A DNA stretch of 64,000 bases. Origin: Cadophora sp. MPI-SDFR-AT-0126 (lineage: Eukaryota; Ascomycota; Leotiomycetes; Helotiales; Ploettnerulaceae). The position numbers and the translations under genes are program-made. Of this stretch, positions 22,812-33,235 are shown in pieces. Under the pieces are notes generated by a model. That model saw only the letters and a program-made list of their open reading frames with translations. It ran no database searches and had not been told where the DNA came from. The stretch lies in assembly GCA_020747065.1 (NCBI GenBank), contig JAGMVK010000002.1, positions 2,728,001 through 2,792,000 of the forward strand. The letters run 5' to 3'. Each line of letters starts with the position of its first letter. Position 1 is the stretch's first letter.

Positions 22812-23766
22812 ATGGCAGCCAAACTTTCCCTCAATGATCTCCTCGCCCTCCCAAACTCTTCCGTGAAAATACCCCGTCTAGGATTTGGGGTCTATCAATC
22901 CACAAGCAAGCAATGCATTAACTCCTGTTCGACAGCCCTTAAAGCCGGATACAGACACATCGATTCAGCACAGTAAGATATGCTGTGCTTCCCAAGCCAC
23001 GAACTTCAGCTCACCACGATCACAGATTCTATGCCAATGAGAAAGAGGTTGGAGAAGCTGTTCGCCAATCAGGTCTCTCTCGATCCGATATTTTTATTAC
23101 CACCAAAATCTTGACTGCTGCTGGAAGTGTGGACAAGACATACGAAAAGCTGGTAGACAGTGTTGACAAAATCGACGGCAAGGATGGATATGTGGATCTA
23201 TTCTTGATACATACGCCGAGTGGGGGCTCGAAAAACAGAAAGGAGATGTATGTCGCTCTCGAAAAGCTGTTGGAAAATGGCAAGACAAAGAGCATCGGCG
23301 TCAGTAATTGGGGTATTGGCCATATTGAAGAGCTGAAGAGCTTTGCAAAAGTGTACCCACCGCATGTCAACCAGATCGAGGTATGTCTGCCTACGTGTAT
23401 GGCTAGCAGTCCCTGATCGTTTCCCAGCTACACCCATTCTCTCAACAGCGAGATGTTGTTGATTTCTGCCATAAGAATGGCATCATTGTCGAGGCATACT
23501 GCCCACTCGTCCGAAACCAGAAAGCCAACGACCCAACCCTCACATCGATTGCCAAGGCACATAACAAGACAGTCAGCCACGTTTTGATTCGTTATTGCTT
23601 GCAGAAGAATTGGGTTCCATTGCCAAAGAGCGATACGCCATCCCGAATCGTCGAGAATGCCAACGTATATGACTTTGAGCTTTCCAAGGAGGAGATGAAG
23701 ACGTTAGATGATCTGGATCAAGGAAGCAGAGGGGCGATTGTACAGGCTGTCAGCAACACACTCTAG
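22812..23766 (+). CDS. Aldo-keto reductase
   Basis: Three exons (22812-22972, 23026-23380, 23428-23766; introns 53 and 47 bp) encode 284 residues, the usual size of this NAD(P)H-dependent oxidoreductase family. The (beta/alpha)8 barrel shows the catalytic tetrad: Asp51 in HIDSAQFY, Tyr56, Lys81 in ITTKIL and His116 in FLIHTP. Also present are the signatures KIPRLGFGVYQ at the N-terminus and SIGVSNWGIGHIEEL, and the cofactor-binding tail VPLPKSDTPSRIVENANVYDFELS. Splicing the first intron restores the Gln-Phe-Tyr that supplies the tetrad Tyr, confirming the junction. It should reduce aldehydes or ketones in the cytosol. The substrate is not predictable, and there is no surrounding biosynthetic cluster. 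Confidence 0.92.
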
Positions 23767-24648
23767 GCTTGCTAGAATCGAATATCCTCAGTGTTGACTT
23801 TCGTCATCAAAGATTGGCGCGTCACGGCCATGTGTTCCACTGATGTCCTTATTCACATGGACCCCAAAGTATTTGCGAGCCAGTGCTTGACAGTCGACGC
23901 CGATCCTGATTAGTCGGCCATACCGCGTAGCTCTTGTAACGGAGATCCCATTTATGCTTATTTCACTTCCTTCCCCACTTGATCTTTTCATGCCGAGGCA
24001 ATTGATGTTATTTCAATAGCTTCGCTTGCTATGAAACATCGCAAGCTTCGCAAAAAATACTTCTCAAACTAACAAGAACTTTGATGGCAGTGCCAACAAG
24101 AATTTTCAGCCTCGGCACAATGCATACGTATACGACCACGTATTTCGTTCAGCTCTCTGGACTTCTCCACAGTAAAATCTTATCGCATACAGCAGACAAC
24201 GTAACGCTCGCTTGGCAACGCTGAATAGCGCCGACCGCGGCCGCGGGGCACAAGATGTTTCCCCGCATCGACTGGAAACACCAAAGAGCTTAAATGCTCG
24301 AGCTAAAGCTTGTAGCATTTGCCCCGAGCTGCGTAGCTCAGGTACGAACCTAGCAGTGCAGGTTCAAGTGAACGTGATAGACCTCGGCACCGCAACGCGT
24401 CATGCCTAGCTTCCCAAATTGGAATTTTGAGAAGTTGAGACAGCTGTCCATGTATATCTGCATGAAAGCTATCCACAAGAAGTCAATACTACGCGTTATT
24501 ATCAATTCCAGATTTTGCATAAATATACTGTCAAAAACGTCTTTTTCAAATCCTCGAAGTCTCTCTATTCTCACACCTAAACAAGTCCAATCTGAATATC
24601 ATCTCCAATAATCTTGATCTACTTTATCAAAAGTGCACATCTGTCAAA
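23767..24648. other. Intergenic region between reductase and DUF3712 genes
   Basis: About 880 bases carrying the 3' region of the reductase and the promoter of the next gene. A G/C-rich spot (about 24230-24245) contains overlapping CCGCGG sites. A short D-arm/T-arm-like text near 24333-24370 was considered as a tRNA and rejected. No gene was called. Confidence 0.4.
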
Positions 24649-25459
24649 ATGAACGCCATAACTCAGTACATTGTCAATAGCTCTAAGCTGGAGGTCAATC
24701 TCATCAAGATCACTGATGCGACTCCCGAGTAAGACCTTTTCCCATCCTCATGTAAAATCAGACATCTCTAACAAGACCAGCACCTTCGTCATGGAGATCG
24801 AGTCCCGCATAACAAACACCGGCCCAGTCAGTTCCACCATTTCCCCCATGACAGTCGACCTCGTTGGACCCGGCGGTGCATTCGGCAAACTCGACCTCCC
24901 AGTTATCAAGACCAACTCTTCAGGAACAGACGTCAACATCCCCGCTCAACTCATCAAGATCACCGACAAAGCAGCGTTCAAAGCCTTCGTCAACGCCATC
25001 CTGCGAGACGAGAGTCTGCTCTTGCAATTGAAGAATGGGAAGGGTACTGTCAAGGCTATGATGGGCATGACAGCGCAGATTGACTATAATAAGGATTGTC
25101 CATTGAAGGGCATGCATGGGCCGAAGACTACGATTTCGAAGACGGAGGTTGGGGGTGGTGGGTTCAAGAATACGCTTAAAACGGTGAATCCCTCGCCGCT
25201 GGAGTTGGATCTAGGGACCATCAAGCAGGAGCTAAGGAACAAAGATGGGAGTATCATTGCGTTGCAGCAGGGGAAGGTATACTTGGTGAGAGGGGAGACG
25301 AGTTATGTAGTTGAGGGAAAGGTGGTGGGTAAGGCGGCTGGGGAAGAGGCTGTCATTGTTGCGACTGGTGTCGAGGAGGACAATTGGCATAACGAGACGA
25401 TCACGGCGTTTGAGGAGCCAATCGTACTGCCAAAGGAGCTGGTAAGTTTGTGTGCATAG
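24649..25459 (+). CDS. DUF3712-type (LEA14-like) protein
   Basis: Two exons (24649-24728 and 24781-25459, intron 52 bp) encode 252 residues. The pattern is that of fungal DUF3712 proteins, which have one or more LEA14-like beta-sandwich repeats: ESRITNTGPVSSTISPM, GAFGKLDLPVIKTNSSGTD, AFVNAILRDESLLLQLKNG, then CPLKGMHGP corresponding to the usual LnGL turn, and a second half with NPSPLELDLGT and VYLVRGETSYVVEG. Most relatives carry an N-terminal membrane anchor and are vacuolar or surface proteins. This copy has none, so it may be soluble or its 5' end may be incomplete. The final codons overlap a perfect GTAAGT donor (25442), so an extra 3' exon is possible. Function unknown. Confidence 0.75.
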
Positions 25460-25943
25460 TTCACGAGTTTGCTAGGGAAATCATAATTGTTTGCAAAGAA
25501 GGGCTTTTAGCGAGTGATTTATAGTTGTTCTGAAAAGTACCGAGCTTTTCATTTGGACGGCCAATAATTTGGCATAACACATACCTTACTTCAACGACCC
25601 ACTCGTGTTTCAAGCCCAGCTCTGCCCAATGTTGGACTTCGCAGTGGCAGCTTTGTTAAATTAAAAGTCGAAAAGACTACTCCGCATGTTGCTTCTACCA
25701 CGCAACCTCTGGAGTCTTCTCATTCCCCTCCTATGCCTTTTCTACGTTTCCCGTGCGGATGCGGCGCAATGCCCCTCTATAAACAGCCTCAGCAGCATCT
25801 TGGTTGGACAAGCAAGGCAAGGGTTGTGCTGCAACCCTCTCCAAAATCCGAGCTCGAAGGCTTTTACCCCGCTGATAGGATGGTAATCGAGGCGGCGGAT
25901 ATTCATCCACAGTGCTATTGAGTATCTATGACCACCACTAACC
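25460..25943. other. Intergenic region upstream of the transcription-factor-like gene
   Basis: About 480 bases. Two overlapping plus-strand frames (25686-25886, 25733-25921), one with a hydrophobic secretion-like start, have no recognised family and end before the next gene. A missing 5' exon of the neighbouring gene could lie here. Confidence 0.35.
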
Positions 25944-27445
25944 ATGACCAAAGATGTGGGCGCGCACCCAAGACATCGTATGGCAATAGGAGAATCGGCA
26001 GGTCAGCAACAGCAGCCCAGGAAGCGCAGGAGAATCAAATTGTTCAAGCAGGACCTGGAGCCAATCGACGGCCGCCTAATTCGAAACCCTCCCCCCAAAG
26101 CTGTTGCTCCCTACCTGCCCAAGTCGGAGCTGGAGGACGCTTCTCTGCGCTTCTTGATACATCACTGCACGTACCCCACAACCCAGAGTATGCACAAGGC
26201 TGACAAACTGCAGATGTCACTGTGGTTGTCGAACGGACCGTTACATGCGTTGGTCCAAGGTGGGAATGGTACCCGTTGGCAGTGAGAGACCCAGCCTTCT
26301 TCAATGTGCTCATCTCTTCGACCTCTTCCCATGCGGCATATCTCCAACAAGTCGATCTCCCACGAAACTTTTTCTTCCACCGCGGCGAGGCTATTCGACT
26401 GCTTAACGAGAGAATCCGGCAGGGAGCGCATGATGAAGGGACTATAAATTGTGTAGCTCTCTTCTCCCAGCAGGAAGTATAGAGTTTTCGGCCCGCATAT
26501 CGAACTTCGCTGATTGATGTAGTCATTCGAAGGACGCCCTGAGACAGCTTTGACGCATATAAATGGTCTGCTCAACATAGTTTCTGCCGTTGGTGGACCC
26601 CATTCTCCAAGACTAACTCACCATACGAGGAGACATATCTTTCTGTTCGTAGATCCCGGCTCGTTTCCATGATTCTGTCTAACAAAGCTAGGTCCGATCT
26701 AGCAGCATGTATATCGCTTGACAGCAAACCCCTTACCGAACCTACTTTAGACCTGTCAAATCTGGAAGCGATTTTTGGAAGACCAAGTGCCGCAACTGGA
26801 TCATATACCAAGACCTTTGCGAATAGGTTGTACAACTTCACCGGCTCTTCTCTCTGCGATCTCGCTGGAACTGTTCTTTGGGGTCTACGGAATGTCTCGG
26901 AACAACTTGAAGGCATACATGCAGGTACCGTGATGCTCGACACACCCAGAGCCACTGATATACAGTTTACAGACCGCGTCGAAGCTCTAGAAAGACTCGT
27001 TCATTCGCTGTGGTATGTCGAGGATCCGGAGAATCCACAGCACCCCATCTTTCGGACATTTGGCTGGGCTTGTCTGATTTACATCTACACCATTCTCAGA
27101 GAATTGCCCAAAGAACTCGGGGTGAACACCTTGTTGGCAAATCGCATAAAATTGGCCCTGGAAGCCTGCCCGGTGCTCAATGTTCTCTTAGCCACATTTC
27201 AAGACCTGCTCCTCTGGCAGATGTTCTTGTGTGGCCGTGTAGCAGACTCACGGGATCGACCTTTCTTTGCCCAGCAAGCCACCAAGATTTTGATAGTTCG
27301 GAAGACGGAGAGCTCAGATGAGATTGTGGCCGCTTCAAAGGAGTTCTTGTGGCCTGAGAGAATAATTGAGGTCATCGAAGATGAAAGTGAGGAAAGTGGC
27401 GCTTCCTACTCCTCGGACGAGGTGATGAAGAACGGATTTGCTTGA
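25944..27445 (+). CDS. Fungal-specific transcription-factor-like protein without zinc cluster
   Basis: A plausible model has four exons: 25944-26187, 26214-26476, 26523-26579 and 26630-27445. The protein resembles uncharacterised fungal regulators that have a basic N-terminus (QPRKRRRIKLFKQDL, about residues 23-37) but no Cys cluster, followed by a fungal-specific regulatory helix bundle (WYPLAVRDPAFFNVLI, HRGEAIRLLNERI, ALTHINGLL). The C-terminal 270 residues are helical and end in an acidic EDESEESG tail. The first junction is problematic. Frames fit only with a 26 bp intron (26188-26213) or with a base change. The third intron (50 bp) has a perfect CTAAC branch site and ends ACGAG. An in-frame TGA sits just upstream of ATG 25944. 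It is possibly nuclear; no target can be named. A degraded gene is an alternative. Confidence 0.55.
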
Positions 27446-27848
27446 TAGCCCGGATCAACACCTGGATATTGGTAGCTGCTTAACGCTCATCGGCTGTGAC
27501 TGTTTAGAATCGTGCCAATGCAGGCTATCTGCGCACTTCCTTCCTTGGCTGACTGGCCGTCGTTTCTTCCAATTGATAGCACGAGCCGTTGCTAAACCGC
27601 CGATGTTTATTGCAAGATATGGCAGGAGCAAGCAAGCCATCGTCAGATTCGAAGCATCTATTCGTCAAAATGTGTATTTGATCATTCACAAAGTCCATCG
27701 ATATATTAATATCTTTTCTACATCTCGACATCAATACCCACACTCGCTTCAAATACCGACGTTCACTAATGCGACCAATCTTTGCAAACCTAGCGACTTG
27801 TATCGCAGCAATATCACCGCCGACGGCCGGGTCTTCAAAAGTCTCGCC
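27446..27848. other. Intergenic region upstream of the MYND gene
   Basis: About 400 bases, open in one plus-strand frame but without protein-family features. It should contain the promoter and leader of the MYND-finger gene. Confidence 0.35.
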
Positions 27849-29310
27849 ATGGAACATGCATCAGCGATTGATGGGAGCAGACCAGTCTGCCATGTCTGCA
27901 GACGTCCTTGCTCATTGACACTGCGGAATATTAATGCAGTTGCGGACCGTTCGATGACATATCGTCTCTGTGAGACATGCTGTCCTCAGAAATTCTGTAG
28001 TGAGTCCTTGATCAGTGGCGCTATCTACCGAATTTCTGCGGTCGAAGCCAATACCTGTTCTGATCGGTACTAGGTGATGATTGCAGAGATGTGTGGGTCG
28101 AACATACCTTGCAGGGCCAACCTGTATGTACATGTGGGAGAAGCTTTTTGCTAGACGTGGAGATGTGTCGGAACCAGAATAGAAACTGGCGTCACATCGT
28201 CGTACCAGTAGATGCCACATTCGACGAACTTCGCCACTGCATCGAGACTGCCTTTGAAGCTAAGTCGGACGGAGAGTACATCTTCTTCGACCCGACTCGA
28301 CATGCTGTTCTGTTACAAACAGGTCGGCCATTGGGCACAGCGGGAGCGCCGGCTCTTCGGATGGCCCATATGTTTTTAAATCAACAGAACCACAACGGGG
28401 CAATAGTCCAGAACAGGATTACAGAACAAAAGTGCAAGGTGTGGCCAATCAATTGCTGGATGGGTGCTATGGAAGAGAGATTGCATTTCTGGTACTTCGA
28501 GGTGATCAGCAACAAGTATAATTGCTTCCTCGTGACTCTCAAGAAGCGCGTGCCTCCGACGGACAAGGCACTTGTTGGTTACCCTAAAATTAGGCACAGT
28601 GTTGGTCATGGAGTCATTCATCAATTTGATTATCAATGGCAAGATCTTCTCGGTCGTCACTCAGCAGTGTGAGCTACTTCCCAGACAGGATGCTTAATTT
28701 GTATCGGTGTTAATTACATGACAGGAATATACAGGAATTTTTGGAGAGACAGCAGAGATCCTTCGAGAAAACAATGGCCGGTGTCGAGCCACCTCTAGAA
28801 TTAAATTCCGGCAGCAGTAAACCGCGCCCTGAGATCAAGCAAAGCCACAAAAATATCACGATCGATTCTTTGTCGGGGCCAGAGCAACCGGAATCCCTTG
28901 ACGGAGCCCTGGCCTCTCTAGAATCAGAGCCTGACAGGAGTGGATCTCACACTGAGTGCAAGCAAAGCCATGAAGCTGTCACAGACGATTCCTTGCCAGA
29001 ATCGGAGCAGACTTCCAGCAATCCAGTTACTATAAGTAACGCACTTCGACTCGAAATCAAGCACGCTCAAGCACTTCTTGATTCGGATTTCAGTGAGTAT
29101 CCACTCAACTCCACAGCACAGCCATCTCCAGCCAACATACTGGAGGGACATTGGCCCGATCTTGCCGAGGCCGAATCACTGCGAGGAACTGGTAGGAACC
29201 GAGCAGCTCCATTGCCTCCGAATTCAAATTCGAGCCACGCTGCGAACACGACAAGAGCTCGCAGACCGAAGCGTCGGGACCTGGTGGTTCATAACTACAC
29301 AGGCATGTGA
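27849..29310 (+). CDS. MYND-type zinc-finger protein with pRiA4b ORF-3-like segment
   Basis: Three exons (27849-27999, 28074-28668, 28725-29310; introns 74 and 56 bp) join in phase to 443 residues. The N-terminus carries a Cys-rich finger. CHVC (Cys14, 17) and CETC are followed by FCSDDCRDVWVEH, ending near Cys72. This is the MYND pattern CxxC...CxxCx5CSxxCxxxxWxxH, and the FCSDDC core exists only after the first intron is removed. Immediately after it, FLLDVEM then WRHIVVPVDATFDELRHCI and AF (about residues 80-112) follow the WRRI-VP--TF-ELH--I--AF pattern of pRiA4b ORF-3-like (IS1096 TnpR-like) domains. The last 190 residues are polar and low-complexity, with a repeated CKQSHE-like motif, and end basic (RARRPKRR). 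MYND fingers bind short proline-rich peptides; the role of the second domain is unknown. The start ATG 27849 precedes the finger closely. Confidence 0.72.
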
Positions 29311-29429
29311 GGATTCAACGGTATTAATTATTTCGAGGATAATCACAGCGTAGGAGAAAGCCAGCAGTATAACAGCGAGCGAGAACTCCGGATGTGATGT
29401 CGAAATAGCGCTTGGTGGTAGACGAGAAT

Positions 29430-30920
29430 TCATTCACTAACGAACTTTCTCGCCGTGATCCTAGGCCAGGATCCATCTTTCTCTGCGACTGTGTTGACTT
29501 CTGGAAAATGCTGCGGCTTGTGCACCAATTCGTCGCCTCCAAGACAGTCTCTTGATTGGGCGGTCTCAAACCCCGACCTCAAGAAGTCATCTTCTTCCGC
29601 TTCGCAGCCCAAGTATCTCCACTTTGGTGCTATCCAACCGGTTGCTTCTTCCAATCTCCGCACGGCTCCCTCGATCTTGGCTTTGAAGCTCATTCTTCTT
29701 TGCCTTGTCATACCATTCCTGTCACCATACCCATCCCCACGCCTGCGCTCACAACCCTTCTCATCAAATGCCCGGCGCCAAGAACCTTCCTCGCAATCAT
29801 CCATATCTCCTTCCAAAACTTTCCTCTCCATCCCCTCTCCAACAATCCACACCTCCTCCACTCCCCAGAATTTCCGCCTCACCACATCCCAGAACTCAGA
29901 GAGATTACTGAGTGTGATGGCATCAATCCCTCCTTTACCGATCCTCCCTCTCATACCCCCAATCACACCTCCGCTTGCACGTGCACCTCCTATACCTTTC
30001 CCAATCCCAATCTCATCCCCTCCTACCACCATCTCCTCGCACCCGCCATACACCAACCCACCCAGGTCCATCATGGCCCTCTGTCTCTGTCTCCCCCATC
30101 GACTCTTTTCCATCTCTATAAATACATCCTCACTAATCGCTAATCGCTGCACGAACGTCAAGGAGATGGGCGTGGCAAGAGTGTGAATAGTTGAGAAATT
30201 TGTGAATGAGGCGTTGAGGGTGTTCGAGCCAAGATATGAGTTGTGAAGTGAGTTTGAGTTTGAGAATGAGAATTGGGGGCTCAAGGGGAGGGACGGGAAG
30301 TACAGGATGTCGTGGGTCGGACGGTAGGGTGTTTGCGTTCGATCGGTGCTGGGGGAGAGTCCACAGAGTGGGAGGCGGGGTAAGTAGATTGTTTGGATGA
30401 AGGTGCGAGATTCATGGTTTGTGTGGAGGAGACTTGGGAGGGATGAGGACGAGGATGAGGATGAGTTGGAGGGTGTTAGGATGCGGCTTTGTGTGATTTT
30501 TGGGATGGTTGGAGGTGGTAGGATGTTTGAGTGATGAAATTGTTGGTGTTGTTGATATTGTTGTGGTGTTGGTTGTGAAGAGACGTGACTTATGGACGGT
30601 GGGATGTAAACAAGAGGAATCAGCCGAGGCCCCGGAAGCGAGAACGTGTATATTCGCAAGCGGATCTCTAGCGGGAGTTTCGGGAAGAGGTGGAATGCTG
30701 TGGGTACCGTTGGGGTTTTCGGAGTCATCGGAGTCATCGGAGTTGCTGGAGTTGTTGGAAATGTTGAAGATGTTGAAGTTGTTGGAGTCCATGGAGTCAT
30801 CGGAGTTGTTGGAGCTGATGAAGCTGTTGTGTATGATGGTGATGGTAATGGTAGTGGTAGTGGCCGTTGTCGTGGCTCTGGATTGAGCAGTTGAGGGAGT
30901 GTGAGTATTGACCGTGACAT
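29430..30920 (-). CDS. 2EXR-domain protein with Thr-Pro repeats
   Basis: A single exon of 496 residues from ATG 30920. The motif FHLFPKLPLEIRLRIYTFSL (about 76-95), followed by LHTNHESRTFI (about 164-174), is typical of the fungal 2EXR family, an F-box-like domain of unknown function that is abundant in Pezizomycotina. The first 75 residues are made of imperfect Thr-Pro-Met/Ser-Thr units encoded by a 9 bp-like degenerate minisatellite (about 30680-30830). The middle is Ser/Asn/Pro-rich with a Ser run (about 154-162). The C-terminal half has Gly-rich and charged patches. The gene is convergent with the MYND gene, leaving only about 120 bp between stop codons. Confidence 0.75.
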   Translation of the reverse strand: MSRSILTLPQLLNPEPRQRPLPLPLPSPSYTTASSAPTTPMTPWTPTTSTSSTFPTTPATPMTPMTPKTPTVPTAFHLFPKLPLEIRLRIYTFSLPGPRLIPLVYIPPSISHVSSQPTPQQYQQHQQFHHSNILPPPTIPKITQSRILTPSNSSSSSSSSLPSLLHTNHESRTFIQTIYLPRLPLCGLSPSTDRTQTPYRPTHDILYFPSLPLSPQFSFSNSNSLHNSYLGSNTLNASFTNFSTIHTLATPISLTFVQRLAISEDVFIEMEKSRWGRQRQRAMMDLGGLVYGGCEEMVVGGDEIGIGKGIGGARASGGVIGGMRGRIGKGGIDAITLSNLSEFWDVVRRKFWGVEEVWIVGEGMERKVLEGDMDDCEEGSWRRAFDEKGCERRRGDGYGDRNGMTRQRRMSFKAKIEGAVRRLEEATGWIAPKWRYLGCEAEEDDFLRSGFETAQSRDCLGGDELVHKPQHFPEVNTVAEKDGSWPRITARKFVSE

Positions 30921-32251
30921 TTTGTATTAGATGAGGGGTTCCAAGAACGTGAGGGGTCCTGATGGTTGTACGACAATGAAGAGCTTAGCGAGAGAGCTGA
31001 GCCGCTGTGTTGATCCGGTAAAGCTTGGTCTGTATGTACACCTTGTAGATGACGGTCACCCGTTTTCGTCCCGCTCCCCAAGAATTCGGTAGGTGTATAG
31101 AGCAGTGTAATATAGAAGAAGGCGAATTTCTGGTAATGAAGTATGGTTGGACGAGGAGAGGACCCTGTACATATACTTCTACCGGGCATCCAGGAGATCG
31201 AAGCGATGCCCTCTCCCTCTCGTCTCAATGATCTAAAGGGGAAGGCTCCGATGTGAATCCCATGTTGTGTCTCAAAAGCAGTGATCTTGTCAGTGACCAA
31301 CTCCTTGACTCTAGCCGAGTCCCCCAGGTTACATCGACAGAGCGTTACGGACACGAAGGGCGGATAAACCGACGAAGAGATATACTTTGTCTCGATCATG
31401 TTGGTGTTGTTTTTGCTGGGTAAGTAAGCTCCAAGCGCCGGCCAGGGCCGTGGAATGGAGTTTCTGCTCTGCACAGTTCGCCAGTTAGCGACTATCTGGG
31501 AAGGTGGTACCGTTCAGGAGCATACTCCAACCCATTCGATGGACTGATGATGGGGTGATCCACTGACAGGGCAAGGGTGTTGACTGATTCATCGGTAACC
31601 ATGTGGTTGGAAAGGTTGGCAGGGACCCATCATCCATCATCGGACTATTGAATAGAGGGCGTGCATGGGCTGGAATGTGAGGGAATGTGTGGGCATGGAG
31701 CAAGGTACTGTGATAGTTTTGCTTGCTTCGTAGAATGAGGGATGACAATGAACATTGTTCGGGGAGCATCCCGCGGCGTGCCGGATGGATGCGGTATCGA
31801 GGCTTGAATGGGGATCAAAAACTACATTTCTGGGCTCAAGGTGTGGATGGGGGAGTTGATGGGGGGGGTCACTTCTTGGAAGAATGAGGTGTGTGAGTGG
31901 TTGGGATATGATTGAAGATTTCTAGAGTCTACTAGGGCACGCGCACGCAATTGAAATCTCTGTAGGGCGAGAATGAAAGTGGCGTCCGTGTAGTGGTGGA
32001 ATGTGAATTGGCGAGAAACACCCCTCCGAGACACCGAGACATACTAGTAGACAAAGACATAGACCCAGGCATCTACAGAGATAATCGAAAAATATATGCA
32101 ACGAAATATGCATGCAACGCGCAAGGTTCATAATCACGATATCCAATAAACCGAGCTGCAGAAGCCAATTGCGACTTGAATTAGCGAATGCAGTTGAAAA
32201 GGGGACGAGAGGATTTATGACAGACGTTGAAGTATCCACCTAGATATTGGT

Positions 32252-32566
32252 TTGACAGCGCGAAGTGTGCGAAGCGCGGAAGAGGTCAGTGCTGCCACTT
32301 TTTTCGGCGGCGGACGATCAGGACCCCTAAAGAAGCCAAATAAACGTTTTGTACGACAACGCCCTACCCGTGAGGAAATTCTAAACGGACGGAGGGGTAT
32401 GTATGATTGGTCCCAACAGATCGAAGAGGCGTCTCTAAGACCTCCGCCCACCCCATCAGCTGAAAAGTTTGCGCTCCCCGAGAAAAAAGTAAAGAAGCGG
32501 TCCGTTCGCTTAGCTCCCTCGGAAGCGAAAGTGGGGGCCGGCTCGGGTCCCACTTTCGGTCGGTAA
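32252..32566 (+). CDS. Doubtful small basic hypothetical protein
   Basis: An open frame of about 104 codons lacking an ATG near its start (the first in-frame ATG is at about 32399), so it would need an upstream exon. The translation is basic with motifs such as RFVRQRPTREEIL, MYDWSQQIEEASLRPPPTP and PEKKVKKRSVRLAPS, a composition more protein-like than other frames of this region. I do not recognise it. It may be an exon of an unlocated gene or chance. Confidence 0.2.
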   Translation: MTARSVRSAEEVSAATFFGGGRSGPLKKPNKRFVRQRPTREEILNGRRGMYDWSQQIEEASLRPPPTPSAEKFALPEKKVKKRSVRLAPSEAKVGAGSGPTFGR

Positions 32567-32869
32567 ACTCAATTTCCACGTGGTTTTGGACCTGCCCCGG
32601 GGTAGAATACACGGCTCTAGTCAGCCAAAAGTCTCTGGTAAGCCCACTGTGGATGCGGTTTCATTCCCACGAGGAAGCCGAGTACGTAGTAGAGATCGAG
32701 ATGAATGGAGACCAAATCCCTTTCTTCAACGGCCTGGCCACGTGGCTGTCCACTGCCGGGAACAGGAGAGTTTTCCCTTAGTTCGTCAGAAGTCCTTGTA
32801 GTCTAGGGGACCCGTTGAACTAAGGGTGAGACGATTTACTTTCTCGCGAATATATACTCCGTTCGTTAC

Positions 32870-33235
32870 TGCGAAGCAAGGCGTGGCCCAGAGCCTGGCC
32901 TGGGCGATGAGGGGTCTACTGAGACTGTTTAGGGTTGAAGACCCTTCAAGATCGGGCAGTCGATGGCAAAGGATCGATTTGTGCTGATCCATGTCTTGCC
33001 TGGGCCGGCTTGGTGATCTTCGGTGGCCTGACATTCATTGAATCAAGAAGGAAGGATTTGGGAATATTTCCTACGAAGTAGGGCTAAACTCTGAGGAGCG
33101 GGCTGAGCTCTGAGCGATTAGGGGTCCATTGAGGCTTTTCAGGGCTGAAGGGACCAGGATGGGATCGAGCCGATGATCAAAGCCGTGAGTTCTTTTGATC
33201 TGCTTTTATCTTGCTTGGATCCGGGCCCGCTCGGT
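32870..33235. repeat. Diverged direct tandem duplication
   Basis: Two copies about 210 bp apart (roughly 32870-33020 and 33070-33235) share the same order of words. The best block, 32904-32940 versus 33114-33150, matches at about 30 of 37 positions without a gap, and most differences are transitions. Flanking words such as CGAAG-AGGC, GATCGG/GATCGAG and CTTGC-TGG are conserved in order with small indels. No coding potential is evident. Confidence 0.5.

Noticed and set aside
24331..24372. TAGCTCAGGT followed by GGTTCAAG, resembling tRNA A and B boxes
   Set aside because: The boxes are far too close together for a tRNA and the T-stem does not pair.
30797..31474. 225-codon minus-strand frame overlapping the 2EXR start
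   Set aside because: The translation is low-complexity (His/Tyr and Gln runs) where it overlaps the Thr-Pro minisatellite, and no domain is seen upstream.
32805..32835. ACCCGTTGAACTAAG word similar to the 5' part of large-subunit rRNA
   Set aside because: The similarity is limited to about 15 bases, and flanking sequence does not resemble rDNA.
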